From: Pseudoxanthomonas sp. SE1
GTDB lineage: Bacteria; Pseudomonadota; Gammaproteobacteria; Xanthomonadales; Xanthomonadaceae
Assembly (NCBI RefSeq): GCF_029542205.1
Contig: NZ_CP113783.1
Coordinates: 4,021,001-4,085,000 of the forward strand
DNA length: 64,000 nt
Direction of reading: 5' to 3'
Shown piece by piece: positions 18,389 to 26,751 of the stretch (positions within the stretch are counted from its first letter, which is position 1; every line of letters starts with the position of its first letter). The notes under the pieces are model-generated. The model was given only the letters and a program-made list of their open reading frames with translations, made no database searches and was not told the DNA's origin. The position numbers were made by a program, and so were the translations under genes.

Positions 18389-19003
18389 ATGAGCTGGCGC
18401 GACACCGACGCGGACTGGCGGTTCGATGACATCGCCCTGTGGCTGCTGCCGCATGCTCCACGGCAGCGCGGCGAACCTGCAGCGCGCGAGCAACTTGCCC
18501 GCGTACTGGATCTTGAACCGCACACGCTGCCGATCACCCGCGATACGCAGGGCCGGCCACACTTCATCGCGCCCTTGCACCATCTGGAATCCGGCTGGAG
18601 CCACAGCGGTGACGCACTGCTGCTGGCGCTGGGCGAAGAGATCGAACTGGGCGTTGACCTGGAGCGCATGCGCCCACGCCCGCGTGCAATGGAACTCGCG
18701 CAGCGCTTCTATCACCCCGAAGAAACCGCCTGGCTGCACGCCCTCGACCAGGACGCCCGTCTGCCGGCCTTCGTCCGCTTGTGGTGCACCAAGGAAGCGG
18801 TGCTGAAGGCGCATGGCCAAGGCATTTCCTTCGGCCTGCATCGCTTCCACGTCCACCTCGACGATGGCGGCGCGCGCCTCATTGCGTGCGATCCCGCGCT
18901 CGGCCGCCCCGACGATTGGCGGCTGCACGAATGGGCGCCACGGCCGGACTATCGCGCCGCGCTCGCCTGGCATCCGCGGGGCCGGCGCGAAGGCCTGCGA
19001 TAA
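18389..19003 (+). CDS. 4'-phosphopantetheinyl transferase (Sfp-type)
   Basis: 204 residues from ATG 18389. The enzyme moves the phosphopantetheine arm of CoA onto carrier proteins. Signature motifs are GVDLERM (88-94, Mg-binding Asp-x-Glu) and [12 protein letters not shown] (132-143, the W-x-x-KEA motif). SHSGD (71-75) is the usual CoA-contact region. It lies 7 bases before rsmG. No polyketide or peptide synthetase gene is in view, so its carrier protein is unknown. Confidence 0.9.
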   Translation: MSWRDTDADWRFDDIALWLLPHAPRQRGEPAAREQLARVLDLEPHTLPITRDTQGRPHFIAPLHHLESGWSHSGDALLLALGEEIELGVDLERMRPRPRAMELAQRFYHPEETAWLHALDQDARLPAFVRLWCTKEAVLKAHGQGISFGLHRFHVHLDDGGARLIACDPALGRPDDWRLHEWAPRPDYRAALAWHPRGRREGLR

Positions 19004-19010
19004 TGCGGCG

Positions 19011-19667
19011 ATGAACGACACCGCCTTTCCCGTCGACCTGCGCGATACCCTGCAGCGTGGACTCCTTGCGTTGGGCCTCGACGCCGATGCGCTGGCGCCG
19101 CGCCTGCTGGCCTATCTGGCCCTGCTCGATCGCTGGAACAAGACCTACAACCTCACGGCCATCCGCGACCCGCGCGAGATGGTCACGCGCCACCTGCTGG
19201 ACTCGCTGGCGATGCATACGTTCGTGGACGGACTCGCCGCGCAGGGGGGCGCACTCGCCGACCTCGGCACGGGCCCGGGCCTGCCCGGGATTCCGCTGGC
19301 CATCGCCAAGCCGGGACTGCGCGTGACCCTGGTGGAAAGCAACGGCAAGAAAGCGCGCTTCCTGCGTGAGGCGGTGCGTACCTTGAGCCTGGACAACGCC
19401 CGCGTGGCCGAGTCCCGCGCCGAAGCATTGGACGAACCGCAGGCCTACGACGCCCTCACAGCCCGTGCGCTGGATGTGCTGGCCGGCATCATCGAGGTGG
19501 GCGGCCATCTGCTGAAACCTGGCGGGGTATTGCTGGCGATGAAGGGCGTACGGCCTGACGAGGAGATCGCGGCACTGCCGGCCGGGTGGTCGCTGCAGGC
19601 CCTGCACCCGCTGACCGTCCCGGGCCTGGTCGGCGAACGCCACATGGTCATCGTCCGCCGCGACTGA
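19011..19667 (+). CDS. rsmG: 16S rRNA (guanine(527)-N7)-methyltransferase
   Basis: 218 residues from ATG 19011 ([10 protein letters not shown]). It methylates G527 of 16S rRNA. Characteristic stretches are [30 protein letters not shown] (the conserved NLTAI/HLLDSL motif), the SAM loop [16 protein letters not shown], and [14 protein letters not shown]. In many proteobacteria rsmG is next to mnmG. Here it is followed by parA-parB, as in xanthomonads. Confidence 0.95.
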   Translation: MNDTAFPVDLRDTLQRGLLALGLDADALAPRLLAYLALLDRWNKTYNLTAIRDPREMVTRHLLDSLAMHTFVDGLAAQGGALADLGTGPGLPGIPLAIAKPGLRVTLVESNGKKARFLREAVRTLSLDNARVAESRAEALDEPQAYDALTARALDVLAGIIEVGGHLLKPGGVLLAMKGVRPDEEIAALPAGWSLQALHPLTVPGLVGERHMVIVRRD

Positions 19668-19852
19668 TTGGCGCACCGCGGCCGCGCGGAACTGTAACTC
19701 CTTGAAAAGACTGGTCGTGCCCCAGTGCCTGCGCGGGGGTGTCCCTCGGGCTGACCGGGAGCACCCGCCTTGTGCGTACCCTTCATTTCGCACGGCCCCG
19801 CCCGAGCCCGCATAATCCCCCCTCACCCCGTATTCGATAAGGCGCCCCTCGC

Positions 19853-20650
19853 ATGGCCCGCATCATCGCCGTCGCCAACCAGAAAGGCGGAGTCGGCAAG
19901 ACCACCACCGCCGTGAACCTGGCCGCCGCGCTCGCGCGCGCGCCACAGCGGGTGCTGCTGGTCGACCTGGATGCGCAGGGCAACGCCACGATGGGCAGCG
20001 GCGTGGACAAGCGCGAGGTGGAAGCGTCCACCTGCGACGTACTGCTCGGCGAGGTCGAGGCCAGGGCCGCCGTAGTGACCACCCCGGAAGGTTTCGACCT
20101 GATGCCGGGCAACATCGACCTGACGGCGGCCGAGATCCAGCTGATGGATGCGGACGGCCGCGAGCAGCGCCTCAAGAGCGCGCTGCAACCGCTGCGTGGC
20201 GACTACGATTTCATCATCGTCGACTGCCCCCCCGCGCTGTCGCTGCTCACGCTCAACGCGTTGACCGCCGCCGACTCGGTGCTGGTGCCCATGCAGTGCG
20301 AGTACTACGCGCTGGAAGGCCTGTCCGCGCTGATGGAAACCATCGAAGCGCTGCGCGCACGGCTGAACCCCACCCTGGAAATCGAAGGCGTGCTGCGCAC
20401 GATGTTCGACATCCGCAACAACCTGGCCAACGCCGTATCGGGCGAGCTGACCACGCATTTCGGCGACAAGGTGTTCCGCACCATCGTGCCGCGCAACGTG
20501 CGCGTGGCCGAAGCGCCCAGCCACGGACAGAGCATCGTGGGCTACGACCGCACCTCGCGCGGCGGCGTCGCCTACCTGGGCCTGGCCGGCGAGATCCTGC
20601 GCCGCGCCGCCGACCGCAAGAAGCAACAGCAGCACATGGAGCACGCGTGA
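19853..20650 (+). CDS. parA: Chromosome partitioning ATPase ParA (Soj)
   Basis: 265 residues. The deviant Walker A KGGVGKTTT (residues 11-19) with a signature lysine, DLDAQGNAT (Walker A'), and IIVDCPPALSLLT (Walker B) define ParA/Soj. The C-terminal tail is lysine- and glutamine-rich. ParA uses ATP-dependent nucleoid binding to move ParB-parS complexes and segregate the chromosome origin region. Its stop overlaps the parB start (TGATG). I did not find a parS palindrome in the window. Confidence 0.96.
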   Translation: MARIIAVANQKGGVGKTTTAVNLAAALARAPQRVLLVDLDAQGNATMGSGVDKREVEASTCDVLLGEVEARAAVVTTPEGFDLMPGNIDLTAAEIQLMDADGREQRLKSALQPLRGDYDFIIVDCPPALSLLTLNALTAADSVLVPMQCEYYALEGLSALMETIEALRARLNPTLEIEGVLRTMFDIRNNLANAVSGELTTHFGDKVFRTIVPRNVRVAEAPSHGQSIVGYDRTSRGGVAYLGLAGEILRRAADRKKQQQHMEHA

Positions 20651-21546
20651 TGAGCGCCCCGAAGAAGCGCGGCCTGGGTCGCGGACTGGAAGCCCTGCTC
20701 GGCCCGAAAGCCGCCGAGACGCCACCGCCGGAAGCCCAGCCGGGCGAAGCCCTGCGCACGCTGCCCGTGCAGCAGCTGCAGCCGGGCAAGTACCAGCCCC
20801 GCACGGCGATGGACCCCGGCAAGCTGACCGAACTGGCCGAGTCGATCAAGGCACAGGGCGTGATCCAGCCGATCGTCGTGCGGGAACTCTCGCCCGGCAA
20901 GTTCGAGATCGTCGCCGGCGAACGCCGCTGGCGCGCCTCGCAGGAAGCCGGCCTGGCCGAAGTGCCGGTGGTCGTGCGCGACCTGGACGACCGCACCGTC
21001 ATCGCGATGGCGCTGATCGAGAACATCCAGCGCGAGGACCTCAACCCACTGGAAGAGGCGCAGTCGCTGCAGCGCCTGATCAACGAATTCGCGCTGACGC
21101 ACGCCGAAGCGGCCGAAGCGGTAGGCCGCTCACGCGCGGCGGTATCCAACCTTCTGCGCCTGCTGGAATTGCCACCCGCAATCCGCGCACTGCTGGAAGC
21201 GCGCCGTCTTGAAATGGGCCACGCCCGCGCCCTGCTGACGCTGTCGCCGGACCTGGCAAGCAAGCTGGCCTCCGATGCCGCCGAACAGGGCTGGTCGGTG
21301 CGCGAAGTTGAACACCGCGCGCAGCAGTTCGCCGCCGGCAAGGTGCCGGTCAACGGCAAGAAGGCCAAGCCCGCCAAGGCGGCACCGCAGCCGGACATCG
21401 CCTCGCTGGAAACCGAACTGTCCGAAAGTCTCGGCACCCGCGTCACCATCGCCCATGGCCGCGGCGGCAAGGGCAAGCTGATCATCCAGTACACCGACCT
21501 GGACACCCTGGACGGCGTGCTGGAGCGGTTGCGCCCGCGGGCGTGA
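20650..21546 (+). CDS. parB: Chromosome partitioning protein ParB (Spo0J)
   Basis: 298 residues from ATG 20650. The N-terminal KKRGLGRGLEALLG peptide is the usual ParA-interacting arm. The CTP-binding ParB domain has IQPIVVRELSPGKFEIVAGERRWRAS (GERRWRA is the P-motif 2) and ALIENIQREDLNPLEEAQ. The helix-turn-helix (HAEAAEAVGRSRAAVSNLLRLLELP) binds parS, and a Lys/Pro linker leads to the dimerisation tail. It is translationally coupled to parA. Confidence 0.96.
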   Translation: MSAPKKRGLGRGLEALLGPKAAETPPPEAQPGEALRTLPVQQLQPGKYQPRTAMDPGKLTELAESIKAQGVIQPIVVRELSPGKFEIVAGERRWRASQEAGLAEVPVVVRDLDDRTVIAMALIENIQREDLNPLEEAQSLQRLINEFALTHAEAAEAVGRSRAAVSNLLRLLELPPAIRALLEARRLEMGHARALLTLSPDLASKLASDAAEQGWSVREVEHRAQQFAAGKVPVNGKKAKPAKAAPQPDIASLETELSESLGTRVTIAHGRGGKGKLIIQYTDLDTLDGVLERLRPRA

Positions 21547-21559
21547 TGCCGTGCTTGTT

Positions 21560-21714
21560 GTAGGAGCGACGTAAGTCGCGACCGCACGCCATCAGGCCAC
21601 CGCGCCTCCAAAGGCAGGCGCTGACATCAAAAACCAGTCTCGTGCCACAGCCCACGGCACGACGCGGGCATCGCAGCGTATCGGCGCCACGGTCGCGACT
21701 TACGTCGCTCCTAC
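21560..21714. repeat. Inverted pair of REP-like elements (REPIN-type)
   Basis: Two 25-bp copies in opposite orientation, at 21560-21584 and 21690-21714, match perfectly as reverse complements. Each carries a small internal palindrome (GCGAC-GTAA-GTCGC). The GTAGGAGCGAC...GTCGCGACC form is a common dispersed repeat in xanthomonads. The pair, about 105 bases apart, sits between parB and the DUF885 gene. Confidence 0.85.
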
Positions 21715-21766
21715 GGAAAGCGCTGATCCCGACGCTGCATTACCATCCGGTTTCCGCTTCCACCGG

Positions 21767-23539
21767 ATGCTCGCCTTGAATCTCCGCATCGCCGCCCTGC
21801 TGCTCGCCTGCGCACCCTTGCAGGCGTTCGCCTTCGCCCCGTCCGACGCCGACCAGCGCTTCCAGGCGCTCTACGAGAAGGAATGGAAATGGCGGCAGGA
21901 ACAGACCGGCCAGGCCGATGAAGACACCGACACCAGCGGCGACAAGCGCCGCCTGCCGGACGTGGGCGCGGACGCGCACCAGGCGCGGCTGAAGGTCTGG
22001 GAACAGGTGTTGAAAGATCTGGATGGCATCAACGCAGCGGCCCTATCACCGGAGAACCGCATCAACCTGGCCATCTACCGGCCGCAGGTCGAGAATCTCG
22101 CCGCCGAGGTGCGCCTGCGCGCCTACGAGATGCCGTTCAATTCCGATTCCTCGTTCTGGTCGAACCTGTCCTTCATGGCGCGCCGGCCCATGAAGACCGC
22201 CGAGGATTACCGCGCCTATGCCGCGCGCCTGCGCGATGTGCCGCGCTATTTCGACCAGCACATCAGCAACATGCGTGCAGGCCTGAAGCGTGGATTCAGC
22301 GTACCGCGCGCGGTGCTGGACGGACGCGATGTGTCCATCGCGATGGTGGCGGAACTGGAGGATCCGGAGCAGTCCGCGTTCTACGGCCCGTACAGGAAGA
22401 TGCCCGCCAGCATCCCGGCCGCCGAACAGGAAGCCCTGCGCAAGGACGTGCGCGACGCCATCGGCCAGCAGGTCGTGCCCGCGTTCGACAGGCTGCTGAC
22501 CTTCTTCCGCACCGAGTACGTGCCACAGGCGCGCACCACGCTGGCTGCCGAGGCGATGCCGGGCGGAAAGGACTTCTATGCGCAGCAGATCCGCGAATAC
22601 ACCACGCTGGGCCTCAGCGCCGAAGACATCCACCAGATCGGCCTGAAGGAAGTGGCGCGCATCCAGGCCGAGATGCAGGAGGTCATCGAGCAGACCGGCT
22701 TCAAGGGGAGCTTCGCCGAATTCCTGACCTTCCTGCGCACCGATCCGCAGTTCTACGCCAGGACACCGCAACAGCTGCTCGATCGCGCGGCGTGGATTTC
22801 CAAGCGCGTGGATGGCGAGGTCGGCAAGTACATCGGTACGCTGCCGCGCGGGCGCTTCACCATCGTTGAGGTGCCGGCCGACATCGCGCCATTCTGGACC
22901 GCCGGCCGAGGCGGGCTGGGCACGTACTGGCTCAACACCTACGACCTGCCGTCGCGCCCGCTGTACAACCTGCCCGCGCTGACGCTGCATGAGTCCTCGC
23001 CCGGGCATTCGCTGCAGGCCGCGCTGGCGCAGGAACAGGGCGAACAGCCCGCGTTCCGGCGCGACAACTACATCTCCGCCTATGGCGAAGGCTGGGCGCT
23101 CTACACCGAAAAGCTGGGCAAGGAGATGGGCATCTACGAGACGCCCTACGAGGACTTCGGCCGCCTGACCTACGAGATGTGGCGCGCCGCGCGCCTGGTC
23201 ATCGACACCGGTGTGCACCACAAGAACTGGACACGCGACCAGGCCTTGGCCTACCTGCGGGACCACACCGCCCTGTCCGAGCACGAGGTCACCACCGAGG
23301 TGGATCGCTACATCTCCTGGCCGGCACAGGCACTGAGCTACAAGCTGGGCGAGATCGCCATCGTCCGCCTGCGCGGCGAGGCCGAGCGCGAGCTGGGGCC
23401 GAAGTTCGACATCAAGGCCTTCCACGATGCCGTGCTGAAGCAGGGCTCGGTGACGCTGCCGGTGCTGGAAAGCCAGATCCGCGCCTTCATCGCCGAGAGC
23501 AAGGCCGGTCCGGCCAAGGCGGCGGCGGCCGCACCCTGA
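21767..23539 (+). CDS. DUF885 family secreted metallopeptidase-like protein
   Basis: 590 residues with a signal peptide (LRIAALLLACAPLQAFA). The zinc-site motif HESSPGH lies at about residues 407-413, within LPALTLHESSPGHSLQAALA, and a downstream glutamate-containing helix follows (AYGEGWALYTEKLGKEMG), as in DUF885 proteins related to M3-like peptidases. A low-complexity Ala/Lys tail ends the protein. It probably acts as a periplasmic peptidase. The specific substrate is unknown. Single-gene unit flanked by hairpin repeats. Confidence 0.88.
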   Translation: MLALNLRIAALLLACAPLQAFAFAPSDADQRFQALYEKEWKWRQEQTGQADEDTDTSGDKRRLPDVGADAHQARLKVWEQVLKDLDGINAAALSPENRINLAIYRPQVENLAAEVRLRAYEMPFNSDSSFWSNLSFMARRPMKTAEDYRAYAARLRDVPRYFDQHISNMRAGLKRGFSVPRAVLDGRDVSIAMVAELEDPEQSAFYGPYRKMPASIPAAEQEALRKDVRDAIGQQVVPAFDRLLTFFRTEYVPQARTTLAAEAMPGGKDFYAQQIREYTTLGLSAEDIHQIGLKEVARIQAEMQEVIEQTGFKGSFAEFLTFLRTDPQFYARTPQQLLDRAAWISKRVDGEVGKYIGTLPRGRFTIVEVPADIAPFWTAGRGGLGTYWLNTYDLPSRPLYNLPALTLHESSPGHSLQAALAQEQGEQPAFRRDNYISAYGEGWALYTEKLGKEMGIYETPYEDFGRLTYEMWRAARLVIDTGVHHKNWTRDQALAYLRDHTALSEHEVTTEVDRYISWPAQALSYKLGEIAIVRLRGEAERELGPKFDIKAFHDAVLKQGSVTLPVLESQIRAFIAESKAGPAKAAAAAP

Positions 23540-23572
23540 GGGCGCCGAACACACCGACGATCCCCGTCATCC

Positions 23573-23596
23573 CGTAGAGCCGGGCTTGGCCCGCTC
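23573..23596. repeat. Single REP-like hairpin
   Basis: GTAGAGCCGGGCTTGGCCCG followed by CTC forms a short hairpin (CGGGC-TTG-GCCCG with flanking GAG/CTC pairs). It resembles the REP family and lies between convergent genes, where it may assist termination. Confidence 0.45.
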
Positions 23597-23688
23597 CGCC
23601 GCACGTCGACTGTCGAGCCTTGGACGCCAAACGCAGCGGAGCGAGCGCCGCGCTACGACGGGGCACCCCGCCACACGCGGCATGGACC

Positions 23689-24597
23689 TCAGCGGATATC
23701 CGCGACGCAGCCGAAGGCGCTCGCCGACCGCCTGACGGCCTCGATGAAATGGCGCTGCACAGGCATCGGCGGCTCCCCGTCGCGCAGTAGAACCTGCAGC
23801 AGGACCGGCAACGGCGGATCCAGGACCCTCACCTGCACGGCCGGCCCGGCGGTCCGCGCGCTGAATGCGTCCACCACTGCCAGTCCGTGCCCGTCGGCCA
23901 CCAGCGCGCGGGCCAGCGGATAGGTCTGCACACGGATACGCGTGCACGGTGGCGGCGCCACGTCCTGCAGGTGGTGCCGAACCGCCCGGCCCAGTGCATC
24001 CATCACGTCCAGACCCACCATCGCCTCACCCGCCAGAGCCTCACGCGGCAACGGTTGTTCCAGCTCTTCATCGCGCCAGTATCCCGGTGGCGCGATGGCG
24101 TGCGCCCGGCTCTCGCCCAACGGCAACAGGCGGATGCCGGGGACCTGCACGGCCTGCAGCGTCAATCCGATGTCCGCTTCGCGCAGCCGCAGTGCGTCGA
24201 CGATCTCCCGCGTGTGCTGTGTCAGCAACTGCACCTGCGCGCCGGCATGGCGCGCCGGCAATGCACGGAGAGCAGCGGGCAGCAACGCGCCCGCCAGGGC
24301 GGGAGTGGCCACCACGCGCAATGCCACGCTTCCCGGCGCCACCATGCTGCGTGCCAGCCGGTCCAGGTCGGCCAGTTCATCACCGACGCGCTCGATGTGC
24401 TCGCGCATCAGCCGGCCTTGCGGCGTCAGCATCAGCCGTCCGTTCACGCGCTCGAACAGCGCGAACCCCAATCCCGTTTCCGCATGCTGCAGCAACTTGC
24501 TCGCCGCCGGTTGCGAGATGTGCAACAGGCGTGCGGCGCCGGTCAGCGTGCCCGCCTGCAGCAGCGCCTGGAACAGTTCGATGTGGCGCAGGCGCAT
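23689..24597 (-). CDS. LysR-family transcriptional regulator
   Basis: 302 residues from ATG 24597, with GAGAAGGGAGG upstream. The N-terminal winged helix (MRLRHIELFQALLQAGTLTGAARLLHISQPAASKLLQHAE) is a classical LysR DNA-binding domain, followed by the substrate-binding fold (LRVVATPALAGALLPAALRAL...). It lies 51 bases downstream of the DUF1611 gene on the same strand, so the two are probably co-transcribed and it may control that gene. Its ligand is unknown. Confidence 0.92.
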   Translation of the reverse strand: MRLRHIELFQALLQAGTLTGAARLLHISQPAASKLLQHAETGLGFALFERVNGRLMLTPQGRLMREHIERVGDELADLDRLARSMVAPGSVALRVVATPALAGALLPAALRALPARHAGAQVQLLTQHTREIVDALRLREADIGLTLQAVQVPGIRLLPLGESRAHAIAPPGYWRDEELEQPLPREALAGEAMVGLDVMDALGRAVRHHLQDVAPPPCTRIRVQTYPLARALVADGHGLAVVDAFSARTAGPAVQVRVLDPPLPVLLQVLLRDGEPPMPVQRHFIEAVRRSASAFGCVADIR

Positions 24598-24648
24598 GCG
24601 GCCTCCCTTCTCCTGTATGCGCACATCATATGCAGCGCGGGCCCACGG

Positions 24649-25677
24649 TTACGGGGCCGGATAAAGCTCCAGCAACCGGTCCGCGATGCGCGCCACGCCG
24701 TCGGCGACAGGATCCTGGCACGGCAGGCCGAAGCGCCGCTCGATGTGGGCGCACAGGCTGGCCGCCTGCTCACGGGAAAGCCTGGACGTATCCACCGCGA
24801 TGCCGGCCACCTGCACGCCCGGCGATGTGACGCGCGCGCCCTGCAGGTTCGCCGCCAGGCAATCCTCCAGTGCAGGCAATGCGTAATGCGGCAAGCCGCG
24901 CATGTGCTGGCGCGTGGGCTCATGGCAGAGCACCAGTGCGTGGGGCTGCGCACCCTGCAGCAGACCCAGCGAGACACCGGCGAACGAAGGATGGAACAGC
25001 GACCCCTGCCCTTCGATCAGGTCCCATCCGCCGTCGTCGCGCGCCGGGGACACCCATTCCGCGCCCCCCGAGATGAAGTCCGCGACGACCGCATCGATCG
25101 GCACGCCGTGGCCGCCGGCGATGAAGATGCCGGTCTGCCCGGTGGCACGGAAATCTGCGATGACGTTGCGCGACCGCAGTTCACGCTCGAGCGACAGCGT
25201 GGTGTACATCTTGCCGACCGAGCAGTCGGTGCCGACGGTGAGCAGGCGCCGCCCTGCCCGCGGCGCTGCCTTGCCCACGTCCAGTACCGGCGGGCGACGG
25301 GCATCGAACAGCACGCGCCCCATCCTCCCGGCGGCCTCGCGGATGCGCGGCTCGTCGGCGAGATGCTGGTGCAGGCCCGAGGCCACGTGAAGTCCTGCCT
25401 CCATCGCCGCCAGTACGGCCTCCACGGTATCGGCATCCATCACGCCGCCGGCATTGGCCACTCCCACCAGCAATGTCCGCGCACCGGCGGCCCGGGCCTG
25501 CTCGAAATCCAGGTCCGGCAACCCGACGCTGGTCTGGCAGCGTGGACCACGCACCTGGCCCACGCACCACGCCGGCCGCCAGTACGCCAGGCCCCGGGCG
25601 GTCTTGGCCGCCAGGTCGTCCTGCGCGTTGCCCAGGTAGAGCAGATAGGGAGGCCCCCAGGCGGCGGGCTCGGACAT
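24649..25677 (-). CDS. DUF1611 family protein (DgcN-like N-acetyltransferase)
   Basis: 342 residues from ATG 25677, with GGAGGAATCTGC before it; the open frame to 25746 adds 23 unlikely residues. The C-terminal P-loop domain begins with LLTVGTDCSVGKMYTTLSLE (GTDCSVGK, 149-156), then FRATGQTGIFIAGGHGVPIDAVVADFISGGAEW and DLIEGQGSLFHPSF, all typical of DUF1611. Characterised members (DgcN) N-acetylate D-glutamate and work with the dipeptide-epimerase relative DgcA. No dgcA is in this window, so D-amino-acid metabolism is only a family-based inference. A LysR gene follows. Confidence 0.85.
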   Translation of the reverse strand: MSEPAAWGPPYLLYLGNAQDDLAAKTARGLAYWRPAWCVGQVRGPRCQTSVGLPDLDFEQARAAGARTLLVGVANAGGVMDADTVEAVLAAMEAGLHVASGLHQHLADEPRIREAAGRMGRVLFDARRPPVLDVGKAAPRAGRRLLTVGTDCSVGKMYTTLSLERELRSRNVIADFRATGQTGIFIAGGHGVPIDAVVADFISGGAEWVSPARDDGGWDLIEGQGSLFHPSFAGVSLGLLQGAQPHALVLCHEPTRQHMRGLPHYALPALEDCLAANLQGARVTSPGVQVAGIAVDTSRLSREQAASLCAHIERRFGLPCQDPVADGVARIADRLLELYPAP

Positions 25678-26025
25678 GCAGATTCCTCCAGGATGCCGGC
25701 GCTCTCCGGCCCGTCCACCGTAACCAAGCGGCCTGGAGGCGGCCAATCGAAAACCGCGCGGGGGCCATAACCCCGGGTTGGGGCGACAGACCGGCTGCGC
25801 CGTCCCCGGACCCGCCGTAAGTGCTTGCGCACAAAGGAGATGTCACGCATAATGCGCGGCTCGCTGCGTCCGGGATGACCGGATCTGCGGCCGGAAGCGC
25901 GATTCCGGCTTGGGTCAGCAGCGGTTTTCCTGCCGTATCGCGTGGTGTCCGTCCTGCCCTGCAGGCCGTCCACTGGGCCGCCGTCTCCCGGGCTACGGGC
26001 GACACAATTACTTATCGAGGTGCGT
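25678..26025. other. Intergenic leader upstream of rpmB
   Basis: 348 bases between the divergent DUF1611 gene and rpmB. Apart from the promoter listed separately I see no gene. The transcript would have a 5' leader of about 165 bases before rpmB, in which no clear regulatory RNA fold was recognised. Confidence 0.5.
25825..25853 (+). promoter_or_regulatory. Sigma-70 promoter for rpmB-rpmG
   Basis: -35 TTGCGC at 25825-25830 and -10 CATAAT at 25848-25853, separated by 17 bases. They are well matched in spacing and stand out in a GC-rich background. Transcription would start near 25860. Confidence 0.6.
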
Positions 26026-26262
26026 ATGTCCCGCGTATGCCAAGTGTCCGGCAAGCGTGTGATGACGGGTAACAACGTCAGCCACGCCAACAACAAGACC
26101 CGTCGTCGTTTCCTGCCCAACCTGCACGAGCGCCGCTTCTGGGTTGCCAGCGAGAACCGCTGGGTCAAGCTGAAAGTCTCCGCGCATGCACTGCGCACCA
26201 TCGACAAGAACGGCATCGACTCCGTCCTGGCCGAGCTGCGCGCGCGCGGCGAGAAGATCTGA
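26026..26262 (+). CDS. rpmB: 50S ribosomal protein L28
   Basis: 78 residues from ATG 26026 ([33 protein letters not shown] is the diagnostic L28 start; the rest ends with [14 protein letters not shown]). Component of the large ribosomal subunit. It is followed 13 bases later by rpmG, the usual pair. The open frame runs 28 codons further upstream, but the family start is unmistakable. Confidence 0.97.
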   Translation: MSRVCQVSGKRVMTGNNVSHANNKTRRRFLPNLHERRFWVASENRWVKLKVSAHALRTIDKNGIDSVLAELRARGEKI

Positions 26263-26275
26263 GGAGTAATCGAAC

Positions 26276-26440
26276 ATGGCATCCAAGCGCGACAAGATCC
26301 GTCTGATCTCCTCGGCCAACACCGGCCACTTCTACACGACGGACAAGAACAAGAAGAACACCCCGGGCAAGATGGAAATCAAGAAGTACGACCCGGTCGT
26401 GCGCAAGCACGTGATCTACAAGGAAGGCAAGATCAAGTGA
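26276..26440 (+). CDS. rpmG: 50S ribosomal protein L33
   Basis: 54 residues ([20 protein letters not shown] ... [16 protein letters not shown]). GAGGAG lies just upstream at 26262-26267. This is the zinc-free L33 form: the protein contains no cysteine. Second gene of the rpmB-rpmG operon. Confidence 0.96.
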   Translation: MASKRDKIRLISSANTGHFYTTDKNKKNTPGKMEIKKYDPVVRKHVIYKEGKIK

Positions 26441-26487
26441 CGCCATGACGCGAACGCGCCAGCGCGTTCGCCGGTGTCATGGCGTCA
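26438..26487 (+). other. Long imperfect hairpin overlapping the rpmG stop codon
   Basis: TGACGCCATGAC at 26438-26449 pairs with GTCATGGCGTCA at 26476-26487, and inside these GCGAACGCGC (26450-26459) pairs with GCGCGTTCGC (26462-26471), leaving a 4-base bulge (26472-26475). Part of the left arm is the rpmG stop codon. It may protect the mRNA 3' end. Confidence 0.7.
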
Positions 26488-26520
26488 TCCCCGCGCAGGC
26501 GGGGGTCCAGCGCCTCAAGG

Positions 26521-26546
26521 AAAACCCCGCTCCGGCGGGGTTTTCT
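26521..26546 (+). terminator. Terminator of the rpmB-rpmG operon
   Basis: A perfect 10-bp inverted repeat (AAAACCCCGC / GCGGGGTTTT) with a TCCG loop, followed by T-rich sequence. Confidence 0.88.
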
Positions 26547-26590
26547 GTTTCTTGGTCTTGGTGAAGCGGGAAAGCGGCCCCTCATCCGCC

Positions 26591-26650
26591 CCCGTATCAA
26601 GTACGGGGCAGGCTCTCCGGGCACCTTCTCCCCACTTTGCGGGGAGAAGG
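26591..26650. repeat. REP-like intergenic hairpins
   Basis: CCCGTA/TACGGG (26591-26607) and CCTTCTCCCC/GGGGAGAAGG (26624-26650) are two adjacent hairpins of the same type as the repeats near 6.9-7.1 kb. They lie between the ribosomal operon and cls. Confidence 0.6.
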
Positions 26651-26751
26651 AAACAAGCGGTGCTTTCTGCTTTCCTGCCCCCATGCGTCTTTTCTTTTGT
26701 GCATGCGACTGCGCAGAATCAGGGCATCTCCTCCCGGGACAGACGCACCGC

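Noticed and set aside
19668..21766. A parS site near parA-parB
   Set aside because: No TGTTTCACGTGAAACA-like palindrome was seen by eye in or around the genes.
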